From Nitrospinales bacterium (GTDB lineage: Bacteria > Nitrospinota_A > UBA7883 > JACRGQ01): a stretch of DNA of 12,190 bases. The DNA is taken from positions 1 through 12,190 of the forward strand of contig JAHFEI010000034.1 of NCBI GenBank assembly GCA_023248615.1. The letters are read 5' to 3'. Both the position numbers and the translations under genes were made by a program. Shown here in pieces: positions 11,890 through 12,190 of the stretch (the stretch's first letter is position 1; each line of letters begins with the position of its first letter). The notes beneath the pieces were generated by a model. It was not told the DNA's origin, ran no database searches, and was given only the letters and a program-made list of their open reading frames with translations.

Positions 11890-12190
11890 TGAAAGTGTCC
11901 TAAACTTAGTTGAAATTAAGGTATTACCTCACCTGCTAGAATGTAGATACTAACCAAACATTAAAGCAAGGAGGTCGCATAAAGAGAATATCTGATGTAG
12001 GCAAGGGAAACAAGACGGGAATGGTAATGGCTGGTATTGAGGCCGCATTTGGCATGCATGGAGGGATGGAGAGCAGGGTTGCGATGATCCAGATGCTGAT
12101 ACCTTTCGCACTTAACGCCGTCAAGGAGGAGTTGCTTGGCGAGGTTGATTCCCTTGTCGGACAACGGTATTCGCGGGAGCAATCCGGCAT
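11890..12190 (+). mobile_element. Left end of an IS256-family insertion sequence (partial)
   Basis: The transposase N-terminus begins within this stretch and runs to the window edge. The region from about 11890 (GAAAGTGTCCTAAACTTAG) is a candidate left terminal inverted repeat, but the right end needed to confirm it is outside the window. The boundary is therefore approximate. Confidence 0.5.
12021..12190 (+). CDS. IS256-family transposase, N-terminal part (runs off the right edge)
   Basis: The plus strand encodes 'GIEAAFGMHGGMES', 'RVAMIQMLIPFALNAVKEEL' and 'GEVDSLVGQRYSREQSG', the N-terminal pattern of IS256/Mutator-type transposases (helical region ending in E-V-x-x-L-x-G-x-R-Y). The DDE catalytic domain would follow beyond the edge. 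I give the first standard start, ATG 12021, which has no good SD. However the frame is open upstream to 11940, and a perfect SD (AAGGAGG, 11968-11974) lies 4 nt before ATA at 11979; reading from there gives 'IKRISDVGKGNKTG', which resembles the family's usual start with Met replaced by Ile. The true or ancestral start is probably 11979. A transposase from this element may thus be poorly translated. Confidence 0.75.
   Translation, partial: MVMAGIEAAFGMHGGMESRVAMIQMLIPFALNAVKEELLGEVDSLVGQRYSREQSG

Noticed and set aside
11936..12190. 84-codon minus-strand frame at the right edge
   Set aside because: Antisense to the transposase N-terminus, which has recognisable family motifs.

Overview
The window looks like a chromosomal segment of a Gram-negative bacterium. 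The evidence is two signal-peptide-bearing beta-barrel proteins ending in Phe, a membrane-anchored YfgM-type TPR protein, a cobalamin riboswitch and a near-consensus sigma-54 promoter. No marker allows firm taxonomy; the gene types would suit Desulfobacterota, Nitrospirota, Nitrospinota or similar groups (inference). Most genes lie on the minus strand and are separated by repeat-rich intergenic DNA.

Left part (1-5411): the N-terminal part of RNase R (runs off the left edge), then an alginate-export/AlgE-like porin with a clear terminator. Next come a plus-strand secreted DUF4431-like protein, a small plus-strand ORF with a very good ribosome binding site, a short soluble histidine kinase that appears to have lost its PAS sensor, and a phosphate-selective-porin (OprO/P)-like protein. 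The two porins share a short N-terminal helical module ahead of their unrelated barrels.

Middle (5412-8126): tRNA-Val(CAC), a repeat-bearing spacer, a plus-strand lysozyme/glucosaminidase-like protein without a signal peptide, and an overlapping minus-strand pair: PHP-family phosphoesterase, then YfgM-like TPR protein.

Right part (8127-12190): a 62-residue six-cysteine zinc-ribbon protein preceded by a textbook sigma-54 promoter; a ~350-bp mosaic of inverted repeats; then the most interesting unit, a complete cobalamin-riboswitch-controlled RiPP-like cassette on the minus strand. This reads consensus sigma-70 promoter, B12 aptamer, intrinsic terminator, strong SD, 43-aa precursor peptide (CbpA-type), 3-nt gap, radical SAM/SPASM maturase (CbpB-type). 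The layout predicts that the peptide is made when cobalamin is scarce. To its right are a high-copy-type hairpin repeat, an AT-rich orphan gene, and the left end of an IS256-family element whose transposase seems to have lost its ATG start (ATA after a perfect SD).
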